Assembly (NCBI RefSeq): GCF_900167455.1
Contig: NZ_FUWJ01000003.1
Span: forward strand, 248,001 to 312,000
Origin: Enhydrobacter aerosaccus
GTDB taxonomy: Bacteria; Pseudomonadota; Alphaproteobacteria; Reyranellales; Reyranellaceae
DNA length: 64,000 nt
Reading direction: 5' to 3'
Of the stretch, positions 25,281 to 34,424 are shown in pieces. The notes below the pieces were generated by a model. That model did not search any database and had not been told where the DNA came from. It was given only the letters and a program-made list of their open reading frames with translations. Numbering within the stretch: position 1 is the stretch's first letter; each line of letters opens with the position of its first letter. The position numbers and the translations under genes are program-made.

Positions 25281-26102
25281 TCAGACATCGAACGTCGCCA
25301 GTACGGGCACATGGTCGGAAGCCTGCTCCCAATCGCGCATGTCGACATCGATATGATGGCTGCGGATCGCCGACGACAAGGCCGGCGTCGCCAGAATATG
25401 GTCCAGCCGGCGTCCGCGGTTGGACTTGCGCCAATCGGTATTGCGATAGCTCCACCACGAATAGAGCTTCTCGTTCTCCGGTACGAAGCGTCGCGGCACG
25501 TCGATCCAATCCATGGCCGCCATCATGTTGCCGAACAGCTCCACTTCCATGGGCGTGTGCGACACGATCTTGAGGAGCTGCTTGTGGCTCCAGACGTCAT
25601 GTTCGAGCGGCGCCACATTGAGATCGCCGACCGCGATCCGACGCAGTCCCTTGCGCATTCGCGGCTTGGGCCGCCGTTCGGCGAACCACTCGGCCATCTC
25701 CCGGTAGAACTCGAGCTTGTGCGCGAACTTGTCGTTGACGCCGGGATCGGGAATGTCGCCGCCGGCGGGAATGTAGAGATTGTCGATCAGGATCGGATCG
25801 TTGCCGGTATCGAGAGCCGCCTCGATATGACGGCAGTCCTCCTTGCCGCACCGGTGATGGATCTTGGTCGCGGTGAACGGCACCTTCGACAGGATGGCGA
25901 CGCCGTTGTAGGACTTCATCCCCTGTATCAGCCGGTGCTTGTAGCCCAGCGCCTCGAAGGCCTGATGCGGAAAGAATTCGTCCGGACATTTGGTCTCCTG
26001 CAGGCAAAGCACATCCGGCTTGCGGAGCTTCAGAAACCGTTCGACGTTGCCGATGCGCAGGCGCACCGAATTGATGTTCCAGGTGGCGATGGTGAGACTC
26101 AT
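25281..26102 (-). CDS. xth: Exodeoxyribonuclease III
   Basis: A 273-residue endonuclease/exonuclease/phosphatase-fold protein. It starts SLTIATWNINSVRLR and carries LCLQETK (metal Glu), NLYIPAGGD, VGDLNVAP (Asp-Asn) and a C-terminal SDHVPVLATF (Asp-His catalytic pair). It repairs abasic sites and removes 3' blocking groups. The start chosen is the ATG at 26102; an in-frame TTG three codons upstream is possible. It is divergent from the zinc peptidase across 35 bp. Confidence 0.95.
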   Translation of the reverse strand: MSLTIATWNINSVRLRIGNVERFLKLRKPDVLCLQETKCPDEFFPHQAFEALGYKHRLIQGMKSYNGVAILSKVPFTATKIHHRCGKEDCRHIEAALDTGNDPILIDNLYIPAGGDIPDPGVNDKFAHKLEFYREMAEWFAERRPKPRMRKGLRRIAVGDLNVAPLEHDVWSHKQLLKIVSHTPMEVELFGNMMAAMDWIDVPRRFVPENEKLYSWWSYRNTDWRKSNRGRRLDHILATPALSSAIRSHHIDVDMRDWEQASDHVPVLATFDV

Positions 26103-26137
26103 CGCCGCCAATATAGGTAGATGACGGAGACGCTGCC

Positions 26138-27061
26138 ATGCGGATGGATGGCGATGAGAGCGGCAATATTGAAGACCGCCGGGGTGATGGCGGGTTCGGG
26201 GGAGGCCTGGGCGGCGGCTTCGGCGGACCGGGCATTCCGATTCCGATCGGAAGCGGCCTGTTCAAGGGCGGATTCGGCCTGATCGCAATCGTCGTCATCG
26301 GGCTGATCCTGGGCATAGATCCGATTTCGCTGCTGGGCGGATTGTCCGGCGGCGGCACTTATGTCCAGGCGCCGAGCCCGTCCCGCACCGCCTCGCGGCC
26401 GGCAACGGACGCGGACCCGGAGGTGAAATTCGTCTCCCGCGTCCTCAAGAGCACCGAAGATGTCTGGGGCGATCTGTTCCAGCAGATTGGCCGCCAGTAT
26501 CGACAGCCACGCCTCGTGCTCTATCGCGACGCCACCCAGACCGCCTGCGGCACGGGCCAAGCCGCAATGGGACCGTTCTATTGCCCCGGGGATCAGCGCG
26601 TTTATCTCGATCTTTCCTTCTTCGATGAACTGGCCAGCCGCTTCCGGTCTCCCGGCCAGTTCCCGCAGGCCTATGTGATCGCCCACGAGATCGGCCACCA
26701 CGTGCAGAACCTGCTGGGCATCACCGGCAAGGTCGCCCGCGTGCAGGACGGTATGAGCCGGCGCGACGCCAACGCCATGTCGGTCCGGGTCGAATTGCAG
26801 GCGGACTGTCTGGCGGGCGTATGGGCGAGCCACGCGAACCAGGAGCGCGGCGGCCGGATGATCGACGAGCAGGATATCGATCAGGCACTCGCGGCCGCGA
26901 CCGCCATTGGCGACGATCGCCTGCAACGACAGACGCAGGGTCGGGTCGTGCCCGACAGCTTCACGCACGGAACCAGCGCCCAGCGTGTCCGCTGGTTCAA
27001 GCGCGGCCTGGAGAGCGGGGACATGAATCGCTGCGACACCTTCAGGGCGCAGCAGCTCTGA
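26138..27061 (+). CDS. Neutral zinc metallopeptidase (YpfJ family)
   Basis: A 307-residue membrane-anchored protein. It has a Gly-rich N-terminus (residues 18-45), a membrane segment (about 47-60), then a metallopeptidase domain with YVIAHEIGHHVQNLLG (zinc HExxH) and the downstream RVELQADCLAGVWA segment carrying the third ligand Glu. Two cysteine pairs (ACGTG...YCPGD; DC, RCD) may form disulfides. The active domain is probably periplasmic. A hairpin follows the gene. Confidence 0.92.
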   Translation: MRMDGDESGNIEDRRGDGGFGGGLGGGFGGPGIPIPIGSGLFKGGFGLIAIVVIGLILGIDPISLLGGLSGGGTYVQAPSPSRTASRPATDADPEVKFVSRVLKSTEDVWGDLFQQIGRQYRQPRLVLYRDATQTACGTGQAAMGPFYCPGDQRVYLDLSFFDELASRFRSPGQFPQAYVIAHEIGHHVQNLLGITGKVARVQDGMSRRDANAMSVRVELQADCLAGVWASHANQERGGRMIDEQDIDQALAAATAIGDDRLQRQTQGRVVPDSFTHGTSAQRVRWFKRGLESGDMNRCDTFRAQQL

Positions 27062-27065
27062 CGGA

Positions 27066-27086
27066 CCGCGAGCCGGCGGCTCGCGG
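27066..27086. terminator. Hairpin between convergent genes
   Basis: CCGCGAGCC-GGC-GGCTCGCGG is a perfect 9-bp stem with a 3-nt loop, placed in the 37-bp gap between the convergent zinc peptidase and FAH-family genes. There is no T-run on either side, so termination in both directions is plausible but unproved. Confidence 0.4.
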
Positions 27087-27098
27087 CCCAATAAGCGG

Positions 27099-27800
27099 TC
27101 AGACGAGCGTGCAGGTGACCGTGCCGCAGCCTTCGACGAAGCCGGCCAGCGTATCGCCCTTGACCACGGCGGCCACGCCATCGGGCGTGCCGCTATAGAT
27201 CAGGTCGCCAGCGGCAAGCGTTACCAAGCCGGACAGATAGGAGATCGTCTCCGGCACGCTCCAGATGAGTGCGTTGAGGTCGGACTTCTGGCGTGTCTTG
27301 CCGTTCACATCGAGCTGGATCGTGCCCTTGGACAAATGCCCGATCCGGCTCGCCGGATAGATTTCGCCGATCGGCGCCGATTGGTCGAAGCCCTTGCCCA
27401 TGTCCCAGGGACGGCCCATGTCCTTGGCCTGGTTCTGCAGGTCGCGGCGGGTCATGTCGAGGCCGCAGGCATAGCCGAAGACATGGTCGAGGGCCTTGTC
27501 GACCGGGATGTCGGCACCGCCGGATTTCATGGCAACGACAAGCTCCATCTCATGATGGAGGTTCTTGGTGGCCGGCGGATAGGCGACCTTGGTCGGGTTC
27601 TTCGGGTCGGCGCAAATCACGATGGCATCGGCCGGCTTGGTGAAGAAGAAGGGCGGTTCGCGGTCGGGGTCATGGCCCATCTCTCGAGCATGGGCAGCAT
27701 AGTTGCGGCCGACACAAAAGATGCGGCGGACGGGAAACAGATCGCTGGTGCCGTGGACCGGGACGCCAACGGTCGGCGGCGGCGGCAGAACGTAAGCCAT
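27099..27800 (-). CDS. Fumarylacetoacetate hydrolase-family protein
   Basis: A 233-residue FAH-fold protein. The start of the catalytic domain is [16 protein letters not shown]; the metal-binding acidic residues are in [11 protein letters not shown] and [14 protein letters not shown], and the conserved [11 protein letters not shown] lies near the C-terminus. Length and the N-terminal pattern fit fumarylpyruvate or acylpyruvate hydrolases acting in aromatic ring-cleavage pathways, but the gene stands alone and the substrate is not certain. Confidence 0.9.
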   Translation of the reverse strand: MAYVLPPPPTVGVPVHGTSDLFPVRRIFCVGRNYAAHAREMGHDPDREPPFFFTKPADAIVICADPKNPTKVAYPPATKNLHHEMELVVAMKSGGADIPVDKALDHVFGYACGLDMTRRDLQNQAKDMGRPWDMGKGFDQSAPIGEIYPASRIGHLSKGTIQLDVNGKTRQKSDLNALIWSVPETISYLSGLVTLAAGDLIYSGTPDGVAAVVKGDTLAGFVEGCGTVTCTLV

Positions 27801-27852
27801 AACTTTCTCCCTCGAAGGCGTGCCTTTATGAAGGCGGCAGGAGCGCGATTCA

Positions 27853-28476
27853 ATGTCAGATGCCGATGATTTGACCCAGACCCTTGTCGTTCAGGCCGAT
27901 TCCGCCGATTCCGCGCTCGCCTGGGCGACGCTCGGAAGCCACCGCTGGCGCTGCGTGCTCGGGGCAGGCGGGGTCCGCGAGGACAAGGTCGAAGGCGATG
28001 CCGCCACGCCGGCCGGAATATTCCCGTTACGGCGGATCTATTTTCGCAACGACCGGCTGGTGCTGCCCAAGGTTCGCCTGCCGGCCCGCGCCATCACAGA
28101 GCATGACGGCTGGTGCGACGATCCGAGGGCGCCCTCCTACAACCGCCTGGTTCGCATTCCCAACGAGTGGAGCCACGAGAAGATGTGGCGCGAAGACGGG
28201 CTCTACGATCTCGTTGTCGTGGTCGGCTATAACGACGACCCGCCGGAAGGCGAGTGGGGCAGCGCGATCTTCCTCCATATCGCGCGCCCGGATCTGAGCC
28301 CGACCCGCGGCTGCGTCGCCTTCGGGCGGGACGACCTCCTGGAAATCGTCCCCCTGATCAGTCCCGAGACCAGGTTGCGCGTCCTGTCATTGCCGAAGGC
28401 GGAAACCGCGCTGTCCCCCGTCAACGGCGACGAGGACATGAAGCAGTTCGAGGATTTCGACGAAAGGGACTGGTAG
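27853..28476 (+). CDS. L,D-transpeptidase (YkuD) family protein
   Basis: A 207-residue protein with a YkuD-type catalytic segment [18 protein letters not shown]: the His and Cys (GCV) are the catalytic pair, with Ser/Thr-Arg-Gly-Cys spacing as in the family. There is no signal peptide, which is unusual for a cell-wall cross-linking enzyme, but this short variant is common in alphaproteobacteria. The tail (EDFDERDW) is acidic. The gene stands alone, convergent with hrcA. Confidence 0.85.
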   Translation: MSDADDLTQTLVVQADSADSALAWATLGSHRWRCVLGAGGVREDKVEGDAATPAGIFPLRRIYFRNDRLVLPKVRLPARAITEHDGWCDDPRAPSYNRLVRIPNEWSHEKMWREDGLYDLVVVVGYNDDPPEGEWGSAIFLHIARPDLSPTRGCVAFGRDDLLEIVPLISPETRLRVLSLPKAETALSPVNGDEDMKQFEDFDERDW

Positions 28477-28519
28477 CTGTCCAAGACGGCGAGGCTGGGC
28501 CTAGCCGAGATGTTGTGGG

Positions 28520-29623
28520 CTAACCGACCATCCGGCCGATGGTGCGGGCGGTGTAGTCGACCAGCGGGATGATGCGGGCATAGTTCAGCCGCGTCGGGCC
28601 GATCACGCCGATGGCTCCCAGGATCCGCTCCTGCGAATCGCGAAATGGCGCCACCACCATCGAGCAGCCGGTGTTGGCGAACATGGGGTTATCGGCGCCA
28701 ATGAAGATCTGGACGCCCGCAGCACCGTTGGCCAGTTCGAGCAGGCGCGCGAAGCTTTCGCCCCGCTCGAGCGCATCGAACAGCAACCTGACCCGCTCCA
28801 GATCGGCGATCGCCGTGATGTCCTCGAGCAGCCGCGCCTGGCCGCGCACGATGAGCGCTCCGCCCGGCTCGCCGGCCCAGGTCGCCAGGCCCGACTCGAT
28901 CACCCGGGCGGTCAGGTCATCCAGTTCGGCCCGCTTCAGCCGCAGATCCTCGAGGATCAGCCGGCGCGCTTCCTCGAAGGTGCGGCCACTCAGGCGCGAA
29001 TTAAGATAGTTGCTGGCCTCGGCCAGCGCGGATGCGGGCATGCCGGGTGGCGTATCGATCAGGCGATTCTCGACCTGGCCGGACTGCGTGACGGTCACCA
29101 CCAGGGCGCGGCCCGGTCCAAGATTGACGAATTCGATGTGCTTGAGGGGCTGTTCGGTCTTGGGTGCCATGACGACACTGGCACAGCGCGACAGGCCGGA
29201 CAGCAGGCTCGTTGCCTGCTCGAGCGCTTCATTCATGCTGCGGCCGACTGCGGCGCAGCGCGCCTCGATGCTTTCCCGCTCTTGCTCGGAGATGTTACCG
29301 ACCTCGAGCAGGCCGTTGACGAACAGGCGCAATCCCGCCTCCGTCGGCAGTCGGCCCGCCGATGTATGCGGGGCGTACAACAGCCCGAGATCCTGCAGGT
29401 CCGCCATGATGTTGCGTATGGTGGCGGGAGACAGCGTTTCGGTGATCCGGCGGGTCAAGGCCCGCGAACCGACCGGCTCGCCTGTCTCGACGTAGCTCTC
29501 GACCACCAGGCGCAGCACTTCGCGCGCCCGTTCATTCAGTTCCGCGACCGAGGTCGCCGGACGCTGGACCGGGCTGGCGTCCGCAATGACACCGCCCGGC
29601 AATCCGAGACGCTGGATAGTCAT
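28520..29623 (-). CDS. hrcA: Heat-inducible transcription repressor HrcA
   Basis: A 367-residue HrcA. The N-terminal winged helix has VVESYVETGEPVGSRALTRR and LSPATIRNIMADLQDLGLLYAPHTSAGRLPT, both hallmark sequences, followed by the GAF-like dimer domain. HrcA represses groE or dnaK class genes through the CIRCE operator. I see no CIRCE-like inverted repeat near it, and no grpE follows: the next gene is convergent. Confidence 0.97.
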   Translation of the reverse strand: MTIQRLGLPGGVIADASPVQRPATSVAELNERAREVLRLVVESYVETGEPVGSRALTRRITETLSPATIRNIMADLQDLGLLYAPHTSAGRLPTEAGLRLFVNGLLEVGNISEQERESIEARCAAVGRSMNEALEQATSLLSGLSRCASVVMAPKTEQPLKHIEFVNLGPGRALVVTVTQSGQVENRLIDTPPGMPASALAEASNYLNSRLSGRTFEEARRLILEDLRLKRAELDDLTARVIESGLATWAGEPGGALIVRGQARLLEDITAIADLERVRLLFDALERGESFARLLELANGAAGVQIFIGADNPMFANTGCSMVVAPFRDSQERILGAIGVIGPTRLNYARIIPLVDYTARTIGRMVG

Positions 29624-29680
29624 GGAAAAAATGTAGGTAGGCCCGCCAGTCCGGTCAACGCGGGCAATTCTCGCTCCGCT

Positions 29681-29704
29681 GCCCGTTTCCGTGTAGAAAC
29701 GGGC
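29681..29704. promoter_or_regulatory. Perfect 9-bp hairpin touching a start codon
   Basis: GCCCGTTTC-CGTGTA-GAAACGGGC ends 1 nt before the GTG proposed as the start of the small membrane protein at 29706. It occupies the place of a Shine-Dalgarno sequence, which is absent. It may control translation, act as an operator in the hrcA divergent region, or mean that the true start is further in. Confidence 0.4.
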
Positions 29705-29705
29705 C

Positions 29706-30038
29706 GTGCTGCTGCGCGGTTATCGATTTGAACATCCCAAGACCGAACGATCTGTCGTCGTCCACGGTCTGTCCTATATCTGGGCCGGGCTGTTCGGGGC
29801 GGCTTATGTCCGCTGGGTCGGTTACGGCAGCGTCCTGCAGGCGGTGGCCATCAATCTCGCCTTCGCCGTGGGGACAGTCCTGTTTCTGGGCATTACGTCC
29901 TATATCGCCCCCCTTCAGCAATTCCTGGCACTGGTCGTCGGCCTGCCCGCCATCGTGGTCGTTCAGGGAATGATGATGGTCTCCCTGATCAAGACCGGCT
30001 TCCGCCGCCGCGGCTGGATGATCCGCTCGCACGACTGA
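29706..30038 (+). CDS. Small membrane protein of unknown function
   Basis: About 110 residues with three hydrophobic segments (near residues 20-40, 44-65 and 72-95) and a basic C-terminus (KTGFRRRGWMIRSHD). I do not recognise the family. The start is uncertain: GTG at 29706 directly follows a strong hairpin and has no ribosome binding site. It lies between hrcA (divergent) and rph (same strand, 77 bp downstream). Confidence 0.6.
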   Translation: MLLRGYRFEHPKTERSVVVHGLSYIWAGLFGAAYVRWVGYGSVLQAVAINLAFAVGTVLFLGITSYIAPLQQFLALVVGLPAIVVVQGMMMVSLIKTGFRRRGWMIRSHD

Positions 30039-30114
30039 TTGAACGGAAACCCGAGAACTTGTTCCCACCGCCGGCTTTGGTCATAAGCCCTGTCGCATTG
30101 TAGGAGAGTCACCC

Positions 30115-30834
30115 ATGCGCCCTTCCGGCCGCGCGCCCGACCAGCTTCGCAAGATTTCCCTTGAGCCTGGCTTTTCCCGCCATGCTGAAGGCTCCTGTCT
30201 CGTGAAGTTCGGCGATACCCATGTCCTGTGCACCGCCTCGGTCGACGAGAAGGTGCCGCCCTGGATGCGCAATACTGGGCGGGGGTGGGTGACGGCCGAA
30301 TACGGGATGCTACCCCGCTCGACCCACACCCGCAGCGATCGCGAAGCGGCCCGCGGCAAGCAGTCCGGACGAACCCAGGAAATCCAGCGGCTGATCGGCC
30401 GGTCCCTGCGCGCCGTCGTCAATCTGACCGCCATGGGTGAGCGTCAGATCAACATCGACTGCGACGTTCTTCAGGCCGATGGCGGTACGCGTACGGCCAG
30501 CATCACCGGGTCCTGGGTGGCGCTGCACTTCGCCTTCGAATGGCTGATCAAGCAAGGCAAACTGACGGCCAATCCCATGACGGGCCAGGTGGCCGCTGTT
30601 TCGTGCGGGCTGTGGCAGGGAACGCCGGTCCTGGATCTCGATTATCCGGAGGACTCCCAGGCTGCGGCGGATGCCAATTTCGTTCTGACTGGAGCCGGCG
30701 GCATCGTCGAGGTTCAGGGCACGGCCGAACAGGAGCCGTTCAGCGAAGCGCAATTCCACGAGCTGCTGGCGCTGGCAAAGAAGGGCATCGGCGAACTCAC
30801 GCAGCTGCAGCGGCTTGCGATCGGAAAGGCCTGA
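30115..30834 (+). CDS. rph: Ribonuclease PH
   Basis: A 239-residue phosphorolytic 3'-5' exoribonuclease that trims tRNA 3' ends. Family sequences seen are [13 protein letters not shown] at the start, [12 protein letters not shown], the phosphate-binding [20 protein letters not shown] and [25 protein letters not shown] ribosome binding site precedes the ATG. Its TGA shares one nucleotide with the rdgB start. Confidence 0.98.
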   Translation: MRPSGRAPDQLRKISLEPGFSRHAEGSCLVKFGDTHVLCTASVDEKVPPWMRNTGRGWVTAEYGMLPRSTHTRSDREAARGKQSGRTQEIQRLIGRSLRAVVNLTAMGERQINIDCDVLQADGGTRTASITGSWVALHFAFEWLIKQGKLTANPMTGQVAAVSCGLWQGTPVLDLDYPEDSQAAADANFVLTGAGGIVEVQGTAEQEPFSEAQFHELLALAKKGIGELTQLQRLAIGKA

Positions 30835-31448
30835 TGGCCCGGCATTTCTCCCTCCCCAAGCTGGTCGTGGCGACCCACAATCGGGGTAAGGCGGGCGAGA
30901 TCCGCGCCATGCTCCATCCTTTTGGGGTGGAGATCGTGTCGGCCGGCGAACTCGGCCTGTCGGCGCCGGAGGAAACCGGCACGACCTTCGAAGAGAACGC
31001 GACCCTCAAAGCCCTGGCGGCGGTACAAGCCAGCGGTCTGCCGGCCCTCGCCGACGATTCCGGTCTGAGCGTCCACGCATTGGGTGGCCAACCGGGTGTG
31101 TACACGGCCGATTGGGAAGGACCGACGCGCGATCCGATGGTCGGTATGAAACGCATCCAGGAGGAATTCGCCAAGCGGCGCGTCGCCGATACGGAGACCG
31201 CCCGGACCGCGACCTTTCACTGCGTTTTGGCTCTCGCCTGGCCTGACCAGCATGTCGAGCTGGTCCATGGCACCCTCGACGGCACGATCATTTGGCCGCC
31301 GCGCGGCCTGGGCGGTCACGGCTACGACCCCTGTTTCCAGCCCGTTGGGATGAAGCGCACGACGGCGCAGATGACCGACGACGAAAAGAACGCGATCAGC
31401 CATCGGGGTCGGGCTTTCAAGATGCTTGTCGAGGCCTGCTTTCGATGA
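30834..31448 (+). CDS. rdgB: dITP/XTP pyrophosphatase (RdgB/HAM1)
   Basis: A 204-residue house-cleaning nucleotide pyrophosphatase. It has the VVATHNRGKAGEI substrate loop, TTFEENATLKA, the ALADDSGLSV metal site, GGHGYDPCFQP and a late ISHRGRAF. It removes deaminated purine nucleotides. It overlaps rph (1 nt) and hemW (ATGA), giving the conserved alphaproteobacterial rph-rdgB-hemW order. Confidence 0.97.
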   Translation: MARHFSLPKLVVATHNRGKAGEIRAMLHPFGVEIVSAGELGLSAPEETGTTFEENATLKALAAVQASGLPALADDSGLSVHALGGQPGVYTADWEGPTRDPMVGMKRIQEEFAKRRVADTETARTATFHCVLALAWPDQHVELVHGTLDGTIIWPPRGLGGHGYDPCFQPVGMKRTTAQMTDDEKNAISHRGRAFKMLVEACFR

Positions 31449-32599
31449 GCTCCCCGCCGCTGGGCGTCTACGTTCATTGGCCGTTCTGCAAGTCAAAGTG
31501 CCCTTATTGCGATTTCAACAGCCATGTGCGGGAGGCGATCGAGCAGACGCGCTGGCGAGCCGCTCTCCTGACGGAACTCGAGCACGCCGCCCGCGAAGCG
31601 CCGGATCGCGAGGTGCAGACCATTTTCTTCGGCGGCGGCACGCCCTCGCTGATGGAACCGGCAACGGTGGCCGCCCTGATCGACCGCGTTCGGCAGTTGT
31701 GGGATCTCGCTCCTGATATCGAGGTCACGCTGGAGGCGAATCCGACCTCGGTGGAAGCGGGAAACTTCGCAGCCTTGGCCCAGGCGGGCGTCAACCGCGT
31801 ATCGCTGGGAGTCCAGGCGCTCGATCCGGAGGCGCTCCGCTTCTTGGGGCGGCAGCATTCGGTCGATGAGGCCGTAGCCGCGCTCACGACAGCGCGACGC
31901 CACTTCCCGCGCTTCTCCTTCGACCTGATCTACGCCCGTCCCGGCCAGACGGCGCAAGCCTGGGCTCAAGAGCTGGAGCGCGCCCTGACGCTGGCTGGAG
32001 ACCATATGTCCGTCTATCAGCTCACCATCGAGCGCGGCACGCGCTTCTTCATCGATCACGCGCGGGGCAGCTTCGCCTTGCCCGACGAAGACGCGGCCGC
32101 ACAGATGTTCGAGGAGACGCAGGCCCGTCTCCATGCAGCCGGACTGCCGGCCTACGAGATCTCAAATCATGCCCGCCCGGACGCCGCATGCCGCCATAAT
32201 TTGATCTATTGGCGCTATCAGGATTACGTCGGTATCGGGCCGGGTGCCCATGGACGCTTTGCCGCCGGGAACGCCAAGCGGGCGACCCGGCGCACGAGCG
32301 GCCCAGAGGCCTGGTTGGAAGCGGTGGAGCGGTCAGGTCATGGAACCGCGGAAGTGACGGATATAATCGGGCGAGATCGCGTGGAGGAAGCGTTGATGAT
32401 GGGGCTGCGACTGGTCGAGGGAATCGACCGCGGCACCTTTGCGACAATGGCCGGTCTCGATCCCGTCGAGGCGCTGGGCGAAGCCCGGCTCACTCCCCTG
32501 GTCGAAGCCGGATTCCTCGAGGTCGATGCCATCCGTCTGCGAGCGACTGCGGCCGGCCGGCAGCGCCTCAATGCCGTTCTCGGGCGGTTGATCTCATGA
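31445..32599 (+). CDS. hemW: Radical SAM haem chaperone HemW
   Basis: A 384-residue radical SAM protein. The [4Fe-4S] motif CKSKCPYC is at residues 15-22, with the GGGTPSL SAM-binding motif after it and the HemN-type C-terminal domain (YWRYQDYVGIGPGAHGR, VEEALMMGLRLVEGID). The CxxxCxxC is followed by Asp-Phe rather than the HemN CxFC pattern, so it is HemW (haem insertion) rather than coproporphyrinogen dehydrogenase. ATGA overlaps on both sides join it to rdgB and to the binding-protein gene. Confidence 0.93.
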   Translation: MSSPPLGVYVHWPFCKSKCPYCDFNSHVREAIEQTRWRAALLTELEHAAREAPDREVQTIFFGGGTPSLMEPATVAALIDRVRQLWDLAPDIEVTLEANPTSVEAGNFAALAQAGVNRVSLGVQALDPEALRFLGRQHSVDEAVAALTTARRHFPRFSFDLIYARPGQTAQAWAQELERALTLAGDHMSVYQLTIERGTRFFIDHARGSFALPDEDAAAQMFEETQARLHAAGLPAYEISNHARPDAACRHNLIYWRYQDYVGIGPGAHGRFAAGNAKRATRRTSGPEAWLEAVERSGHGTAEVTDIIGRDRVEEALMMGLRLVEGIDRGTFATMAGLDPVEALGEARLTPLVEAGFLEVDAIRLRATAAGRQRLNAVLGRLIS

Positions 32600-33453
32600 A
32601 GCGTCTGGTATTGGCCGCCCTCGGCCTGGTCATGCTGGCAAGCGGCTCGATGGCCCAAACCGCCAAGCCGGCCACGAAGCAGCCCGTTCCCCAGACCAAG
32701 CCGGCAGCCCAGGCAAAGCCGGCAGCGCCGAAATCGCCGTTCCCCGCGCCGGCCTTCAAGCTGACGATCGCGACCTGGGGCAGTTATCCGCCGTTCAACT
32801 ATCTCGATCGCAAAGGCCTGCCCGCCGGCTTCGAGATGGATCTGGCCCAGGAGATCTGCCAGCGCATGAAGGCGGAGTGCGAATTCGTCGCCGCCAAATG
32901 GGACGATCTGATACCGGGGCTGGTGGAAAAGAAATTCGATATCGTCATGGCCTCTCTCGAAGTGACGCCGGAGAGGCGCCGGCGGCTTGGAATGTCGCGT
33001 CGCTACTACCTCTCTCCGGGCGCGTTCATCGCCGCCAAGGGTGCCCCCTTTGACGGCCCGCCGTCACTCCTGCGCAACAAGCGTATCGGCGTCCAGAAGG
33101 ATTCGACGCATGCCGATTGGGTCGACAAGAGCTTCCGGCGCTCGGCGCAGATCAAACGGTACGCGTCGGTCGCCGACGAGCTGCAGGCTCTCGCCAATGG
33201 CGAGGTGGATGCGGTGTTTGGCGACAAGGCGCAGCTCTGGCTCTGGTCGCAGAAGCCGGAGGGTCAGTGCTGCGAACTCGTCGGGCAGGACATCAAGGAT
33301 GCGCCGACGCTAGGCATCGGCGTCGCCGCCGGCATACGGCGCGAAGATGTGAAGCTGCGGGAGGCATTCAACAAGGCGCTCAGCGAGATGATTGGCGACG
33401 GCACCTACAAGAAGCTGAACGCCAAGTACTTTCCCTTCTCGCTCAACGGATGA
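32596..33453 (+). CDS. Amino-acid-type ABC transporter substrate-binding protein
   Basis: A 285-residue secreted protein. It has a Sec signal peptide (residues 1-20, ending SMA), then an Ala/Pro/Lys/Gln-rich linker (about 21-50), then a SBP_bac_3 domain (TIATWGSYPPFNYLDRKGLPAGFEMDLAQEI and DIVMASLEVTPERR). It would bind an amino acid or similar small cation in the periplasm. There is no permease or ATPase gene beside it. The start ATG overlaps the hemW stop (ATGA), which is an unusual operon partner. Confidence 0.92.
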   Translation: MKRLVLAALGLVMLASGSMAQTAKPATKQPVPQTKPAAQAKPAAPKSPFPAPAFKLTIATWGSYPPFNYLDRKGLPAGFEMDLAQEICQRMKAECEFVAAKWDDLIPGLVEKKFDIVMASLEVTPERRRRLGMSRRYYLSPGAFIAAKGAPFDGPPSLLRNKRIGVQKDSTHADWVDKSFRRSAQIKRYASVADELQALANGEVDAVFGDKAQLWLWSQKPEGQCCELVGQDIKDAPTLGIGVAAGIRREDVKLREAFNKALSEMIGDGTYKKLNAKYFPFSLNG

Positions 33454-33462
33454 GCCCAGCTT

Positions 33463-34140
33463 TCAGGCGGCGTTGATCGCAGAAAAGGCCTCATAGGCAT
33501 CCTCTACCAGGCTCACATGGTGAATCATCGCGGCGTGTGCGGCCACAGCGTCGCCGGCGAGGATCGCACGGACCACCGCTTCATGTTCCTGGTTCGAGCG
33601 GGTCAATCGCCCTTCCATCCGGAACTGGGCCCGACGGAAGGGGCCGAGACGCCGCCGCAATCCGAGCGTGAACTCGGCCAGTGGCGCGTTGTGCGCCCCG
33701 GCATAGATCGCCGAATGAAAGGCGTTGTTGGCATCTGAATATGCGTCGGGATCGCCCGCCGCGGCCAGCGTCGTCATGGCCTCGTGGCGCGCCTGCAGCC
33801 GTCGCCGATCGATCGGCGTCATGCTCATCGCGGCGAGCCGGGCGCAGGTTGCTTCCATCTCGGCCATGGCGACGAACAGGCTCTCGAGTTCCTCCGGCGT
33901 CGCCTTGGAGACGACCGCTCCCTTTCGGGGCCGCATGTCGATCAGCCCGCTCATGGCGAGCTGCCGCAGCGCTTCGCGCACCGGCGTGCGCGACACGCCA
34001 TGCTGCTGAGCGAGAGAGATTTCATCCAGGCGCGATCCCGGAGCCAAGGCACCGTTCAGAATTCCATCTGCAATCGCCGAGGCCAGCTTCTCGGTCAGGG
34101 TCGGATTTTCGGCCTGCATGTCCGGGCGGAGGATCTTCAT
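33463..34140 (-). CDS. GntR-family regulator (FadR/FCD subgroup)
   Basis: A 225-residue regulator with an N-terminal winged HTH (SLAQQHGVSRTPVREALRQLAMSGLI, about residues 38-65) and an all-helical FCD effector domain. It is divergent from the BMP-type importer operon and very probably controls it. The start chosen is the ATG at 34140 (MKILRPDMQ), because the longer reading would run through the AT-rich promoter/operator region. A second ATG at 34119 is possible. Confidence 0.9.
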   Translation of the reverse strand: MKILRPDMQAENPTLTEKLASAIADGILNGALAPGSRLDEISLAQQHGVSRTPVREALRQLAMSGLIDMRPRKGAVVSKATPEELESLFVAMAEMEATCARLAAMSMTPIDRRRLQARHEAMTTLAAAGDPDAYSDANNAFHSAIYAGAHNAPLAEFTLGLRRRLGPFRRAQFRMEGRLTRSNQEHEAVVRAILAGDAVAAHAAMIHHVSLVEDAYEAFSAINAA

Positions 34141-34179
34141 GGAGGTGCTGCATGCATTAAGAGGGCCAAACACCGCAAC

Positions 34180-34209
34180 TTGCATTATATATGCCCAAAA
34201 AGAATGCAA
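34180..34209. promoter_or_regulatory. Inverted repeat with -10-like element upstream of the GntR gene
   Basis: TTGCAT and ATGCAA face each other across 18 bp. Inside lies GCATTATATATGC, and on the minus strand TATAAT forms a good -10 box for the regulator gene. The TTGCAT half-site recurs at 34220-34225, so this may be a second binding site of the same GntR protein. Confidence 0.45.
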
Positions 34210-34216
34210 ACAGCGG

Positions 34217-34232
34217 AAATTGCATACAATTT
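34217..34232. promoter_or_regulatory. Probable GntR-family operator
   Basis: AAATTG-CATA-CAATTT is a perfect 6-bp inverted repeat with a 4-bp centre. It resembles the ATTGTATACAAT-type operators of FadR-subgroup GntR regulators. It lies in the 285-bp gap between the divergent regulator and importer operon, where autoregulation and operon control could be combined. Confidence 0.6.
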
Positions 34233-34424
34233 GGCGCTCATTAATGCACGCCACGAGATCCGAAAGGATTACCCAACGCGCAGCCCTGCCCACGGAATCC
34301 AGCGCAATTGCCCAGCTTTTTCGCAAGAACCAGCGGAAAGGCCGACTTTTCAGCGGATGGCACAGCCCTTGCGACCATCTTTACGGCCGCCACTGGCCGG
34401 GTTCAGGAACGCGGGGGAATAATC

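Noticed and set aside
28520-30115. CIRCE operator near hrcA
   Set aside because: No TTAGCACTC-type inverted repeat found in or around the gap.
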